IMG/VR virus record: IMGVR_UViG_3300042567_000265
Span: 1-24,180 of that record
Strand: one strand, 5' to 3'
DNA: 24,180 nucleotides
From: a virus
Part shown: in pieces, positions 9,672 to 16,823 of the stretch
How the letters are laid out: the number at the start of each line of letters is the position of its first letter
Position numbering within the stretch: position 1 is the stretch's first letter
Notes under the pieces: generated by a model
What the model was told of the DNA's origin: nothing
What the model saw: only the letters and a program-made list of their open reading frames with translations
Databases searched by the model: none
Translations under genes and position numbers: made by a program

Positions 9672-9971
9672 TTAGTTTTCAAGGTTATCTAATGCATCTT
9701 CTTCTTCTTCTGTAAGCAAAGCTTCCCATTTACCTAATGGACAGTCAGAAGCAAGAGATCTAGTCTTAAATCCAAGAGAACATCCACATTCATTGCAGCA
9801 TGGAGCTGTGCCTTTCATTACACATTTCTTTCCTTTACTTGGACATTCATCACAAATACTATGTCTCATTGCAGCTACTTCTTCAACAAACTGATCTCTA
9901 ATAATTGAGTTCTTAATACCTTCAACTATCTTGTGTCTCTCCTTCCAAATTGTTTTCAGTGTTATTGCCAT
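9672..9971 (-). CDS. Cysteine-cluster (zinc-binding type) protein
   Basis: This 99-residue protein has a basic helical N-terminus (about 1-33) followed by a Cys cluster. CDECPSKGKKC and CCNECGCS together hold eight cysteines in about 25 residues, and one more lies in SDCPLGKWEAL. The spacing suggests one or two zinc sites (zinc-ribbon or treble-clef style). An acidic tail (EEEEDALDNLEN) closes the protein. It overlaps the upstream IHF-like gene by 50 nt in another frame, an unusually long overlap. I recall similar small Cys-rich proteins in Bacteroidota phages without a known role. DNA or protein binding is the natural inference next to an IHF-like gene. Confidence 0.75.
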   Translation of the reverse strand: MAITLKTIWKERHKIVEGIKNSIIRDQFVEEVAAMRHSICDECPSKGKKCVMKGTAPCCNECGCSLGFKTRSLASDCPLGKWEALLTEEEEDALDNLEN

Positions 9972-10326
9972 ACTTAAGTTTTTTAAAAGTTTCTTTTCTT
10001 TCTTCCTGTTTAATAATCTTTTTCTCTAATTCAATAAGTAGTTCTAGTTTTGTTTCTATACCTTTCTTATTAAAATAAGCTGCAAATGTAGATGTATCAT
10101 GATTATCTAATGATTTAGTATATCTTGGAATAGCTGACTTAACCATTTTAGCTTTCACTACAAAATGTCCAAGACCTTCTACATTTATTCTAGGGTCTGT
10201 TAAACCACTTAACATTTGTCTTATATGGTTATAATAAAAACCTATTGTTTCTTCTACTAGTGTATCAGATACATCAAGTTCTTCTGCTACTTCTTTATAA
10301 AGTTTATTAGCCTTCTTGGGATTCAT
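9922..10326 (-). CDS. IHF/HU-like DNA-bending protein
   Basis: This 134-residue protein matches the crAss-like IHF subunit family. The N-terminal helix pair is MNPKKANKLYKEVAEELDVSD and the second part is TLVEETIGFYYNHIRQMLSG. The beta segment INVEGLGHFVVKAK, with its GxGxF-like core, is where HU proteins begin the DNA-gripping arms. The usual flexible arm and its proline are replaced by a phage-specific region (PRYTKSLDNHDTSTF), followed by a Lys/Glu-rich coiled tail. Family members bend DNA during compaction, packaging or transcription. Crassvirales genomes often carry one or two such genes close to the packaging block, as here. It overlaps the upstream gene by 20 nt and the downstream gene by 50 nt. 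Confidence 0.8.
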   Translation of the reverse strand: MNPKKANKLYKEVAEELDVSDTLVEETIGFYYNHIRQMLSGLTDPRINVEGLGHFVVKAKMVKSAIPRYTKSLDNHDTSTFAAYFNKKGIETKLELLIELEKKIIKQEERKETFKKLKYGNNTENNLEGETQDS

Positions 10327-10684
10327 GACCTAAAAATTTATAATCTAATAGAATTGTACCTTCAGTTTGAATTTTTAAATTGGGGTTAAGCATAATGACT
10401 TTTTTATTTTCACTATCCTTAACCACCAAATTATTTTTTTCAGCTTTATTAATACAATTTCTAACAGTCTGAGGTGATTTAAATATCCACTCTTCTTCTG
10501 AAGAAGCATCATAACAAAAATGTGTAAGCTCAATAGGTTGATTGAAACTTAATAATGTTAAGCAATTCAAGTCTGACTCACTCATTGCAATTCTATTTAC
10601 AAAGCAATGTGTAAGTATTTGGAATTTTACTACATCCCATTTAGGCATCTTAACCTTTTTCTGAACTTGATTTACTAAAGCCAT
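10307..10684 (-). CDS. Putative winged-helix protein of crAss-like phages
   Basis: This 125-residue protein has a Cys/Leu-rich first half (WDVVKFQILTHCFVNRIAMS). The second half reads like a winged helix-turn-helix: SPQTVRNCINKAEKNNLV fits a recognition helix, then VVKDSENKKVIMLNP fits the wing strands. No signal peptide or membrane segment is present. I recall proteins of this type next to the IHF-like gene in crAss-like genomes, with unknown function. A DNA-binding or regulatory role for the packaging operon is plausible but inferred from a predicted fold only. Its ATG at 10684 is 2 nt after the preceding stop. Confidence 0.7.
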   Translation of the reverse strand: MALVNQVQKKVKMPKWDVVKFQILTHCFVNRIAMSESDLNCLTLLSFNQPIELTHFCYDASSEEEWIFKSPQTVRNCINKAEKNNLVVKDSENKKVIMLNPNLKIQTEGTILLDYKFLGHESQEG

Positions 10685-10686
10685 GA

Positions 10687-10989
10687 TTACTCTTTTCTAA
10701 GTTTTCTTTTTTTAGGATCTTCTTGTGCTGCAGCTTCTGTTTCATATCTTTCCTCAGTTTCAAGTTCTTCTGGGTGTTGCATTTGATACATAGCCATAGA
10801 TAACTGAGTATCCCATTGAAACTTTTTGAACTTAGATTCAGCTATGTCCATAAGAAGTTTTTCATACTTAACTTGTGATTCTAAGTAAGGAATAGCCTCA
10901 TCAAAATAAGCTTTCATTTCTTCCTTTCTTTGTGCTAATTGCTCTGGAGTTAACTGCTCTAACTCTTCTTGTTGGTTATTGTTTTCCAT
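10687..10989 (-). CDS. Small conserved crAss-like protein, first gene of packaging operon
   Basis: This 100-residue, highly charged helical protein (Glu/Gln-rich N-terminus, basic end KKRKLRKE) is the first gene behind the promoter at 11012-11042. The stretch YLESQVKYEKLLMDIAESKFKKFQWDTQLSMAMYQM is a long amphipathic helix and probably a coiled coil. There is no membrane segment or known motif. I recall similar proteins at this position in crAss-like genomes, without a function. It probably acts in the cytoplasm during assembly, and more cannot be said from sequence. Confidence 0.7.
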   Translation of the reverse strand: MENNNQQEELEQLTPEQLAQRKEEMKAYFDEAIPYLESQVKYEKLLMDIAESKFKKFQWDTQLSMAMYQMQHPEELETEERYETEAAAQEDPKKRKLRKE

Positions 10990-11011
10990 TTTTATACTTT
11001 TTAAGTTTAAG

Positions 11012-11042
11012 CAAATATACTAAAAAAGTTTAAACATAAAAC
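11012..11042 (-). promoter_or_regulatory. Promoter of the packaging and head operon
   Basis: On the minus strand TATATTTG (11019-11012) is a perfect Bacteroidota -7 element (TAnnTTTG). The upstream -33 region is T-rich (GTTTTATG) but lacks an exact TTTG at 19-20 nt. The element lies 23 nt before the first start codon of the operon and just after a terminator, which is the right place for it. Confidence 0.75.
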
Positions 11043-11050
11043 ATTTAAAT

Positions 11051-11080
11051 AAAAAAATCCAGATACCTAAATACCTGGAT
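11051..11080 (-). terminator. Intrinsic terminator after the lysis and virion operon
   Basis: Read on the minus strand, ATCCAG (11080-11075) pairs with CTGGAT (11062-11057). The stem is extended inward by four further pairs, two of them G-U, to a UUAG loop, and is followed by seven T. It lies 23 nt after the TAG stop of the 116-residue gene. Confidence 0.85.
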
Positions 11081-11103
11081 CTGAGAATATATGATAATTT
11101 ATT

Positions 11104-11454
11104 CTACTTTTTCTTCTTTACTGAACCACCTTTTTTCATACCTAATGCTTCTTTAGCTTCTTTTCCAAAAAGACCTTTTTTATTAGCTATAAGTGCAGCT
11201 GTTGCAAGACCCGCACCTATAATAGGACCCTTAACTTTATCAACACCTTCTTTAAAGTTGTGCCATGCTTCGCGTCTTCTATTTTTTCTAGCAGCTTTAG
11301 ATGATTTACATCCACCATCCCCAGGTCCACAACTTTCTGTTGCACCTCCTTCAGCAAATTTTCTACCTTCAAGCATGCTACCTACTTTGCTATTCATTGA
11401 TTTACAATAATCCATTGCGTCAGTAGCCCCTCTTAATCCCATTGCTTTTTTCAT
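11104..11454 (-). CDS. Small basic Gly/Lys-rich protein, function unknown
   Basis: This 116-residue, very basic protein is last in its operon, with a TAG stop and a terminator directly after it. Residues 38-50 contain a short Cys/Gly segment (CGPGDGGCKSS), followed by a basic block (KAARKNRRREAWH). A mildly hydrophobic Gly/Ala segment (IIGAGLATAALIANKK, about 79-94) is too weak to be a sure membrane span. The C-terminus is KKGGSVKKKK. Lys/Gly-rich tails of this sort are common in phage virion or DNA-associated proteins. No family is recognised; nucleic-acid or membrane association is possible. Confidence 0.7.
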   Translation of the reverse strand: MKKAMGLRGATDAMDYCKSMNSKVGSMLEGRKFAEGGATESCGPGDGGCKSSKAARKNRRREAWHNFKEGVDKVKGPIIGAGLATAALIANKKGLFGKEAKEALGMKKGGSVKKKK

Positions 11455-11456
11455 AA

Positions 11457-11615
11457 TTATCTATTTTTTATTGTTAAGTTAAATAAAGTAAACATATAGA
11501 ATTCTCTAGATATGTCTACTTCTATAGTTAAAATATCCAATGAAGATATTCTCAATCTAATTGATACTTTATCCCACTGTTTATTTACTGATTTCCAACT
11601 GTTTCTGAATTTCAT
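11457..11615 (-). CDS. Small hypothetical protein, 52 residues
   Basis: A longer frame reaches back into the homing endonuclease gene, but an ATG at 11615, 5 nt after the endonuclease stop and behind an A-rich leader, gives a tidy 52-residue product (MKFRNSWKSVNKQWDKVS...). It is basic, with alternating hydrophobic residues that suggest beta strands (VSIRLRISSLDILTIEVD), and ends 2 nt before the next gene. No family is recognised. The conserved-looking strand pattern and close packing between neighbours favour a real gene over a shadow. Confidence 0.6.
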   Translation of the reverse strand: MKFRNSWKSVNKQWDKVSIRLRISSLDILTIEVDISREFYMFTLFNLTIKNR

Positions 11616-11620
11616 ATTTT

Positions 11621-12265
11621 TTATTTTAAAATGTTTGACCAAATAAAACCACCTGCAGATTTTTGTCTTTCTTTCAGACAATCTGTTATTGCAGTTTTAT
11701 TTAAGTTATAGTAATCTATTGCATATTTTGCACAAGCCCATTCTTTAATAAAAATACCATCAAGTGAGTACTGAAACACTTTAAATGCTTTACCATTTTT
11801 ATGCCCTTTACTTTCTAACCAATGACCAGTTTTATTTTTTTTATGAGTTAAAGACATTTTTTCTTTAGTCTCATTAGAAGGTTTTCTACCAATAGCTTTA
11901 AATCTAATTTTTTCTTTAGTTTTTTCACTAACCGGGTGACCCATTAATGATTTTTTTCTTTTAAGATTTATCTCTTTACCAAGATATCCCCCATTTCCAC
12001 CATCTGCAATATTACATAATAGTCCTCCTTGTGTATTCTTAACATACAGTTTAATAAATTCTTTTTCTTTTTCACAAGCTTCTTCCCAAGATAAATCATC
12101 TAATAATATTTCTACTCTATATTCAGTTTTATTTACAATATTTTTCCAATATGTATTTCTGCTAGATTTAAAGTATGCTCTATTATAATCTGATTCACTT
12201 TTTCCAATACCAATGTAAAAAGGTTCATTCTTATCTAATCTGATATGTCTATACAAGTAAGCCAT
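11621..12265 (-). CDS. GIY-YIG homing endonuclease with NUMOD-type DNA-binding domains
   Basis: This 214-residue protein has three parts. The catalytic GIY-YIG domain (about 1-90) shows the first motif as YLYRHI, the YIG at 17-19, a likely catalytic Arg at 29, a Glu in EKEKEFIKLY (65-74) and NIADGG at 85-90. The linker has repeated NUMOD3-like segments (SEKTKEKIRFKAIGRKPS and NETKEKMSLTHK). The C-terminal part (about 161-210, KVFQYSLDG... ending AGGFIWS) is a NUMOD1-like helix-turn-helix. The order matches free-standing homing endonucleases of phages, which nick intron-less or related alleles and spread by repair. Its ATG overlaps the endolysin stop as TAATG, so it is inserted precisely between genes. 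It is probably selfish rather than part of lysis. Confidence 0.9.
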   Translation of the reverse strand: MAYLYRHIRLDKNEPFYIGIGKSESDYNRAYFKSSRNTYWKNIVNKTEYRVEILLDDLSWEEACEKEKEFIKLYVKNTQGGLLCNIADGGNGGYLGKEINLKRKKSLMGHPVSEKTKEKIRFKAIGRKPSNETKEKMSLTHKKNKTGHWLESKGHKNGKAFKVFQYSLDGIFIKEWACAKYAIDYYNLNKTAITDCLKERQKSAGGFIWSNILK

Positions 12266-12744
12266 TATTTTAAATCTGCATCTGTTTTATATGGTATATA
12301 TTTAGTTGCTGATCCAACTTTCTTAGCAACCAATATTTGTTTTCTTTGTTTGCCAGTTGATTCGTAAGATACGTGTACCCAAGCTGGGTTTCCATTTACA
12401 GGGAACTCAGCAATCATTTGATCAAAATTTACATGTTGCTTAATGAAATCAAAAACTTGCTTATTAGTAATTGATGTTCCATCCATGTCAATATCAATTG
12501 CTTCACCTGTACAATGTTGGCTGGACAAACTCCCCCCTACCGCAGTATTCAAGGCTTTGCTTCTGTACCCAGAGCTCAAATGAATAGGAACTCCAAAGTG
12601 TTCTCTAATTGGTTGAAACACATTCTCAGCTAACTTTTTAAAGTTCTCAATGTGTTCTGGAGTTGGCATGTTGCTAATTCCTTTTCTTTTTGCAGTTTCA
12701 CTTCTTGTTACTTCTGCTAGTGCTAAATTCTTACTTAATTGCAT
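12265..12744 (-). CDS. Endolysin, peptidase M15 (D-Ala-D-Ala type)
   Basis: This 159-residue protein matches the Peptidase_M15_3 family of zinc peptidases that cut peptidoglycan cross-links. The core SSGYRSKALN (58-67) is followed by SSQHCTGEAIDID (74-86), which supplies zinc ligands H77 and D84. The segment AWVHVSY (121-127) supplies the third ligand, H124. No signal peptide is seen, so it should need a holin to cross the inner membrane; candidates lie immediately upstream. The length is typical of compact phage endolysins. A C-terminal basic strand region (KQRKQILVAKK) may bind the wall. Confidence 0.9.
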   Translation of the reverse strand: MQLSKNLALAEVTRSETAKRKGISNMPTPEHIENFKKLAENVFQPIREHFGVPIHLSSGYRSKALNTAVGGSLSSQHCTGEAIDIDMDGTSITNKQVFDFIKQHVNFDQMIAEFPVNGNPAWVHVSYESTGKQRKQILVAKKVGSATKYIPYKTDADLK

Positions 12745-12761
12745 CTTGTTTATTTTTATTG

Positions 12762-13037
12762 TTAATCTACTACTTCTTCTGAAGTTTCTTCTTTGTTTTC
12801 AGCTTTTTTCTTTAATGACATAATTCTACCTGCTGTTGTAATACCAAATGCACCAAGTGTAAGAATCATAAATCCATCAAAGATAAACTCCTTGATAATC
12901 AATTCTTTACTTAACATTCCTGTTACTACATCTACCAATAATACAAAGACCATAGCAAAGAAAGAGATAACTCCTACAAATGCTTGTTCATTAATATTGT
13001 TATTGTCACTAATTAATTCTCTAAAAAACTTTTTCAT
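12762..13037 (-). CDS. Holin-like two-transmembrane protein
   Basis: This 91-residue protein has a short polar N-terminus and two hydrophobic spans, about 20-44 (AFVGVISFFAMVFVLLVDVVTG) and 53-70 (IFDGFMILTLGAFGITTAG). It ends in a charged tail (KKKAENKEETSEEVVD). Size, topology and place directly before the endolysin fit a holin that forms lesions in the inner membrane at the end of infection. I cannot match it to a named holin family. The start overlaps the previous gene's stop by 4 nt. Confidence 0.7.
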   Translation of the reverse strand: MKKFFRELISDNNNINEQAFVGVISFFAMVFVLLVDVVTGMLSKELIIKEFIFDGFMILTLGAFGITTAGRIMSLKKKAENKEETSEEVVD

Positions 13038-13591
13038 TGTTTATAATTTAATAAGGGAGCTAATGTTACTTTAGGTCTCTTAGGTTTAATAATATCTGTA
13101 TACCAATACTTATGTGGTTCTTCCTGGTCTTCTTCTGTATTTACAGGTTCATCATATCTATAAAAAAATATGTCTCCTGTATGATCATCCTTTCTAACAT
13201 AATGTTGACTTAAATCTACAGAATATACTAAAGTATCTTTCCATGAATAATATAACCATGTGTTGTTTATTGCAGCATTTAGTAACCAATGCTCTAATAA
13301 ATCTAATCTTTTTGCTAATTCTAAGTTATAGGTAAATGTTTCTATAAGTTCTGTCTTCTGAATTAGTAATGTATCTTTAATAGCAAGTAAACTATCTTTA
13401 CTAGCTACCTCAATTTTAAAGGCAGCTATCTTAGCTTTCTGGCTTTCAAATATGTCATTGATATTCTTTGCTTGTGCTTTTGTAAGAATAACAACTGAGT
13501 CACCTTTAATTACCGTCTGAAGCGGGTAGTTTGATTGGCTGAAAATCAAACTGCTCACCAGTAGACTGCTTAATATTAATAGCTTTTTCAT
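13034..13591 (-). CDS. Exported protein, candidate outer partner of a spanin pair
   Basis: This 185-residue protein starts with a clear signal peptide (MKKLLILSSLLVSSLIFSQS), with cleavage probably after FSQ, as often in Bacteroidota. A helical coiled-coil region follows (about 45-95, with repeated SLLAIKDTLLIQK-type heptads), then a Tyr/Trp-rich and Pro-rich C-terminal half. There is no lipobox Cys, so it is not a classical lipoprotein o-spanin. Its first 86 nt lie inside the 3' end of the upstream gene in another frame, like overlapping Rz/Rz1 genes, and it sits between holin and membrane-protein genes. A role in outer-membrane disruption is inferred from position and topology. Confidence 0.65.
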   Translation of the reverse strand: MKKLLILSSLLVSSLIFSQSNYPLQTVIKGDSVVILTKAQAKNINDIFESQKAKIAAFKIEVASKDSLLAIKDTLLIQKTELIETFTYNLELAKRLDLLEHWLLNAAINNTWLYYSWKDTLVYSVDLSQHYVRKDDHTGDIFFYRYDEPVNTEEDQEEPHKYWYTDIIKPKRPKVTLAPLLNYKQ

Positions 13592-13895
13592 CTGACAATT
13601 CTTTTTTAATATCTTTTACAACTGCATTAGTGCTATCTAAACTTCCAATAACTTCTGAAACCATAGACTCTAAATTAGCTTTATCTTCCACAAGTGCTTC
13701 ATTCTTAGCCTTTAATGAATTAACACTTTTTTTTAAACTTCCGTTTTGTTTTGTAAGTGTCTGATTTGCAGTAGTAAGTACTTCATTCTTTTCAACTACT
13801 ACAACATGACCATGACCAGTTGAAAATACTTGAAAACAAATAAGTGCTATGAATCCAATAGCAGAACCTAATATGATTCTTTTATTCTTTTTCAT
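13506..13895 (-). CDS. Candidate inner-membrane spanin (Rz-like)
   Basis: This 129-residue protein has one N-terminal membrane anchor (about 7-26, IILGSAIGFIALICFQVF) preceded by lysines. A long periplasmic coiled coil follows (about 36-110, with LTKQNGSLKKSVNSLKAKNEALVEDKANLESM heptads) and a short Pro-containing end. That is the topology of an Rz-type i-spanin, which links the inner membrane to an outer-membrane partner and fuses the two in the last lysis step. The following exported gene begins inside its last 86 nt in a different frame. It lies within a lysis cassette. Confidence 0.65.
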   Translation of the reverse strand: MKKNKRIILGSAIGFIALICFQVFSTGHGHVVVVEKNEVLTTANQTLTKQNGSLKKSVNSLKAKNEALVEDKANLESMVSEVIGSLDSTNAVVKDIKKELSDEKAINIKQSTGEQFDFQPIKLPASDGN

Positions 13896-14137
13896 TTCTT
13901 CTTACCAAACAATGTCAAAACTGTTTCCTTTAAACTCTTAGAATGTTCTGTACTTTCTTCTAACTTTTTTTCTAAGTCTTCTCTGTACTCACCTTCTAAC
14001 TCTTCAACTCTTGATCTATAATCATCCTCACTCTTCATAAGTCTATTAAGAAAAATCCAGCACAAATAACCTAATCCTAAGACTGCAAAACCTAAGATAC
14101 CATATTGAGTTAAACTTTCAAATATTCCAAATGACAT
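13892..14137 (-). CDS. Single-span membrane protein, holin-type paralogue A
   Basis: This 81-residue protein has one membrane span near the N-terminus (about 11-31, YGILGFAVLGLGYLCWIFLNR) followed by a charged coiled coil and a KKK end. It is a clear paralogue of the next gene upstream (14140-14346): both share YG..G(F/L)AVL.LGY..WIF..R at the span. The layout resembles small holins of the BhlA/UviB kind, in which one N-terminal span is followed by a charged helix, though I cannot confirm family membership. It overlaps the spanin-like gene by 4 nt. Confidence 0.65.
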   Translation of the reverse strand: MSFGIFESLTQYGILGFAVLGLGYLCWIFLNRLMKSEDDYRSRVEELEGEYREDLEKKLEESTEHSKSLKETVLTLFGKKK

Positions 14138-14139
14138 GA

Positions 14140-14346
14140 CTATTTACTTTTAGTTGTTCTTGTTTTCTTTTTAGCTGTTTTAATTAACTCTTCTTTAAGT
14201 CTATCTTTCTCAGCAAGATGTCTTTTAATAAAGATCCATGCAACATATCCTAAAGCTAAAACTGCTAATCCCGCAGGACCATAATTTCCTAACTGTGCAA
14301 ATACACCAAAGTCCTGTGCACCGTTTGCTACTGATGTTGTATCCAT
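14140..14346 (-). CDS. Single-span membrane protein, holin-type paralogue B
   Basis: This 68-residue protein has a polar N-terminus, one span (about 23-42, YGPAGLAVLALGYVAWIFIK) and a strongly basic tail ending in KKKTRTTKSK. Its span aligns with that of the downstream neighbour at 13892-14137, so the two arose by tandem duplication. A pair of related single-span proteins in a lysis cassette could be holin and antiholin, with differing charge at the ends setting the timing. That is inference from layout. Confidence 0.65.
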   Translation of the reverse strand: MDTTSVANGAQDFGVFAQLGNYGPAGLAVLALGYVAWIFIKRHLAEKDRLKEELIKTAKKKTRTTKSK

Positions 14347-14347
14347 A

Positions 14348-14614
14348 TTAATTATGTAATTTTAACATTAACTCTTTAACTGCAGTAGATAAATCACTTA
14401 CATTTCTTGCAAGCATTTTAAGTTCTAATTGAGTTTGTTCTTGTATTGCTTGGTATTTTAATCTTGCTTCTTGTTCTACAAGTTCTACTTTACCTTTTAA
14501 TTTACCCATATCTTCTACTGTTTTTCTAACGTCCGTATGGACCATTCTTAAAAAATAGCCTATTACAGCTAATGCAGTAATCAGACCTGCTTGAATTAAT
14601 TCTCCGTATGTCAT
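14348..14614 (-). CDS. Single-span coiled-coil membrane protein, lysis cassette
   Basis: This 88-residue protein has an N-terminal span (about 6-23, LIQAGLITALAVIGYFLR) followed by a long amphipathic coiled coil to the end. The architecture parallels its neighbours at 13892-14346, but sequence identity is low. Its start overlaps the upstream stop by 4 nt. It could be a holin, an anchor of the lysis machine, or another membrane effector. No family is recognised. Confidence 0.65.
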   Translation of the reverse strand: MTYGELIQAGLITALAVIGYFLRMVHTDVRKTVEDMGKLKGKVELVEQEARLKYQAIQEQTQLELKMLARNVSDLSTAVKELMLKLHN

Positions 14615-15144
14615 GGCTTTAATATTAATGCACCGGCTAATATCCCATTAAGGATATAAGACCAGTTCCGTTGTCTTTTTATTTTTTTTATGTCTAGTGT
14701 TAAGGATGATATGATAGTGTCCTTAGAATTGATTATATAGCGTTGTGCAGTGATTATAGTGTCTTGACTTGATATAATCAAGTCTTTTTCTTTATCTCTA
14801 CGGTATAGAGTATGAATCATTGTATCCTGGATCTGTACTATACTAAAAGTATCTCTGGAATTTTTAACAGCATCTAGTTGAGACTGTAAGTCATGCAACC
14901 CATGGTTAAGTTCATTAATAATAAGTTTACTATTATCAATAACCTTACCTTTCTCTTTAATAATAGTCTCCTTACCTTCTATTCTTTTCTCAATTGTTTT
15001 TTGAGTAGATATAGGGTATACTTGTTTTGGATCTCTTATTAATAAGACAAAACACATTACCCCTAAACAAAGAGTTAATATTATAGATATGTTTTCTTTT
15101 TTAACCACAACCACACTCACTACATGATTCTCTATTATTACCAT
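14611..15144 (-). CDS. Membrane-anchored coiled-coil protein
   Basis: The longest frame begins at a TTG; the first ATG is at 15144 and gives 177 residues. A GTG at 15108, overlapping the stop of the upstream gene, would give VVKKENISIIL..., a neater membrane-protein start, and cannot be excluded. A membrane span lies near the N-terminus (IILTLCLGVMCFVLLI) and a weak hydrophobic segment at the very end (YILNGILAGALIL). Between them is an extended coiled coil with repeated DTI motifs (SSQDTIITAQRYIINSKDTII). A spanin-like or bridging role between membranes is possible. It is first of the membrane-protein run after the Cys-repeat protein. Confidence 0.65.
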   Translation of the reverse strand: MVIIENHVVSVVVVKKENISIILTLCLGVMCFVLLIRDPKQVYPISTQKTIEKRIEGKETIIKEKGKVIDNSKLIINELNHGLHDLQSQLDAVKNSRDTFSIVQIQDTMIHTLYRRDKEKDLIISSQDTIITAQRYIINSKDTIISSLTLDIKKIKRQRNWSYILNGILAGALILKP

Positions 15145-16819
15145 TCCATACAACTGTAGCGGGTCCTACTGTAGGTCCTACAATTGACCAACATGTTCCA
15201 GTATCATCACGGTATACAAGTGTTAAATCAAGATTATCAGGTAATAACATTACTCCATTTGGAACAATATCACAACAGTCTGCTACTTCATAATAAGTAA
15301 TGCAACCATGTTCCTTAACACAATCATTACAGTCCTTTGCATCTTTGATAAATGTATCTAATATTATTGTTGCTGTTCCTGTATTACTAAAACTTACAAC
15401 TTTCCAACATTGTGGAAAAAGTGGAGAAGTAGTAGTAGTTATTATTATTACAGTTTCTGGTGCTATTAAAGTATCAATTACTATAACTTCTGTATCACCT
15501 GTACAACAATTAATAACATTATAATATAATGGTTGACCGCAAGCATTAACCTCTATACAAGGTATACATGGTTCATCGGGTTCTCCATAACTAGTTCCAA
15601 ATTCAATGAACGGTGCTGAAATACTACCAGTATAACCTAACCGTACTGTATAACAATTACCAAATGTATCTGAAACAAGTTCTCCCTCTACTGGTGTATA
15701 ACCAAATAATGCAGCCGTAGTTAATATTTCTGTTCCTCCTATATATTCACAACATGGTATTAATTTAATAATTTCAGGACATGCATTTATATTTAAACAA
15801 TCTTCACATGCTTCCGGACCATAATTTGTATCAATCATAACCATACCTGTAATAGGACCAGAAGTTTCATCAATAGCTGCCCAACAGAAACCATATGTAT
15901 CAACAAAAACATCTCCTACTGAAACACCAGGTAAAGAAGCTGTAAATGTTTCAGCTCCCATAAAACAACATGATTCAACTATTATATTATCAGGGCATTC
16001 ATTAAAGCTAATACATTCTTCACAAGAGGTATACTTTGTAGTTACTGTTCTTACACTAGTTACTTGTGCTCCTGTTTTAGCTTGAGCTTCCCAACAGTTT
16101 CCTTCATTATCTACAAAAAAATCTCCTACTGTTAATGTTGTATCATATACAATATCAACAATTGATGGATCACAACATAATTGTAATTCCATATTTGGAG
16201 TTAAATCTACTTCACCGCAATTTCTTACAGTACCTAATGAAAAACTAACACTTGGTGTCACTAAAGTTTCAGATTTATTATCACAACCAAACACAGCATA
16301 AAAAACTGTTTCCCCTGCTAAAAAAGTTTGAGTTACAGTATGTTCTATTAAAAAACATAAATACCCAGTTTGATTATTAGTAGGATATGTATAGTCAAAG
16401 TTTTGTGTAGTAATAATAGTAGATAATGGGATATCTCTATCATTATTTCTAATATTATCACAAGTTGCAAATACTAAACCAACCGATAACTTTGTTAAAA
16501 CAACAGGTTGGTCGCTATAACTAATATAACTTGTACCAGAAAATTTAATAATGTCTCCAGGAAATAAATCTGCAGATAAAGTAATTCCTGAATTTAAATT
16601 TCTATTTCTTACATTAGTAACAAAACCAGGTAAAGCTGTATTTACTACAGCATCCCATCCTCCATTAGTCCATCCAAATTTTCCTGATCCACAAAATAAA
16701 AGATAGTCACCATTTTGAATCTCATTTGTTTGTAATCCTGCTGCACCAATTAATGATGTATCCGTAATACAAGAATTATTAGGTGCACTAGACCCAGCTA
16801 TTTGTATAAATGTACTCAT
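15101..16819 (-). CDS. Cysteine-repeat virion-type protein with five tandem CC...CW...CxxC...C units
   Basis: This 572-residue protein has no signal peptide. Residues 1-210 form a beta-rich N-terminal domain. The remainder is five tandem units of about 69-82 residues. Each has a CC pair (215, 284, 356, 438, 515), a CW or CY (242, 312, 389, 471, 543), a CxxC (266/269, 338/341, 418/421, 497/500, 566/569) and, except in the last, a further Cys (275, 347, 427, 506). Several units carry VGDxFVDxxGxCW. In total 36 cysteines are visible (6.3%). The pattern suggests disulphide or metal-stapled modules on an extracellular fibre. It follows fibre genes and precedes the lysis cassette. No known family is certain, and a host-binding role is inferred. 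Confidence 0.8.
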   Translation of the reverse strand: MSTFIQIAGSSAPNNSCITDTSLIGAAGLQTNEIQNGDYLLFCGSGKFGWTNGGWDAVVNTALPGFVTNVRNRNLNSGITLSADLFPGDIIKFSGTSYISYSDQPVVLTKLSVGLVFATCDNIRNNDRDIPLSTIITTQNFDYTYPTNNQTGYLCFLIEHTVTQTFLAGETVFYAVFGCDNKSETLVTPSVSFSLGTVRNCGEVDLTPNMELQLCCDPSIVDIVYDTTLTVGDFFVDNEGNCWEAQAKTGAQVTSVRTVTTKYTSCEECISFNECPDNIIVESCCFMGAETFTASLPGVSVGDVFVDTYGFCWAAIDETSGPITGMVMIDTNYGPEACEDCLNINACPEIIKLIPCCEYIGGTEILTTAALFGYTPVEGELVSDTFGNCYTVRLGYTGSISAPFIEFGTSYGEPDEPCIPCIEVNACGQPLYYNVINCCTGDTEVIVIDTLIAPETVIIITTTTSPLFPQCWKVVSFSNTGTATIILDTFIKDAKDCNDCVKEHGCITYYEVADCCDIVPNGVMLLPDNLDLTLVYRDDTGTCWSIVGPTVGPATVVWNGNNRESCSECGCG

Positions 16820-16823
16820 GTTC

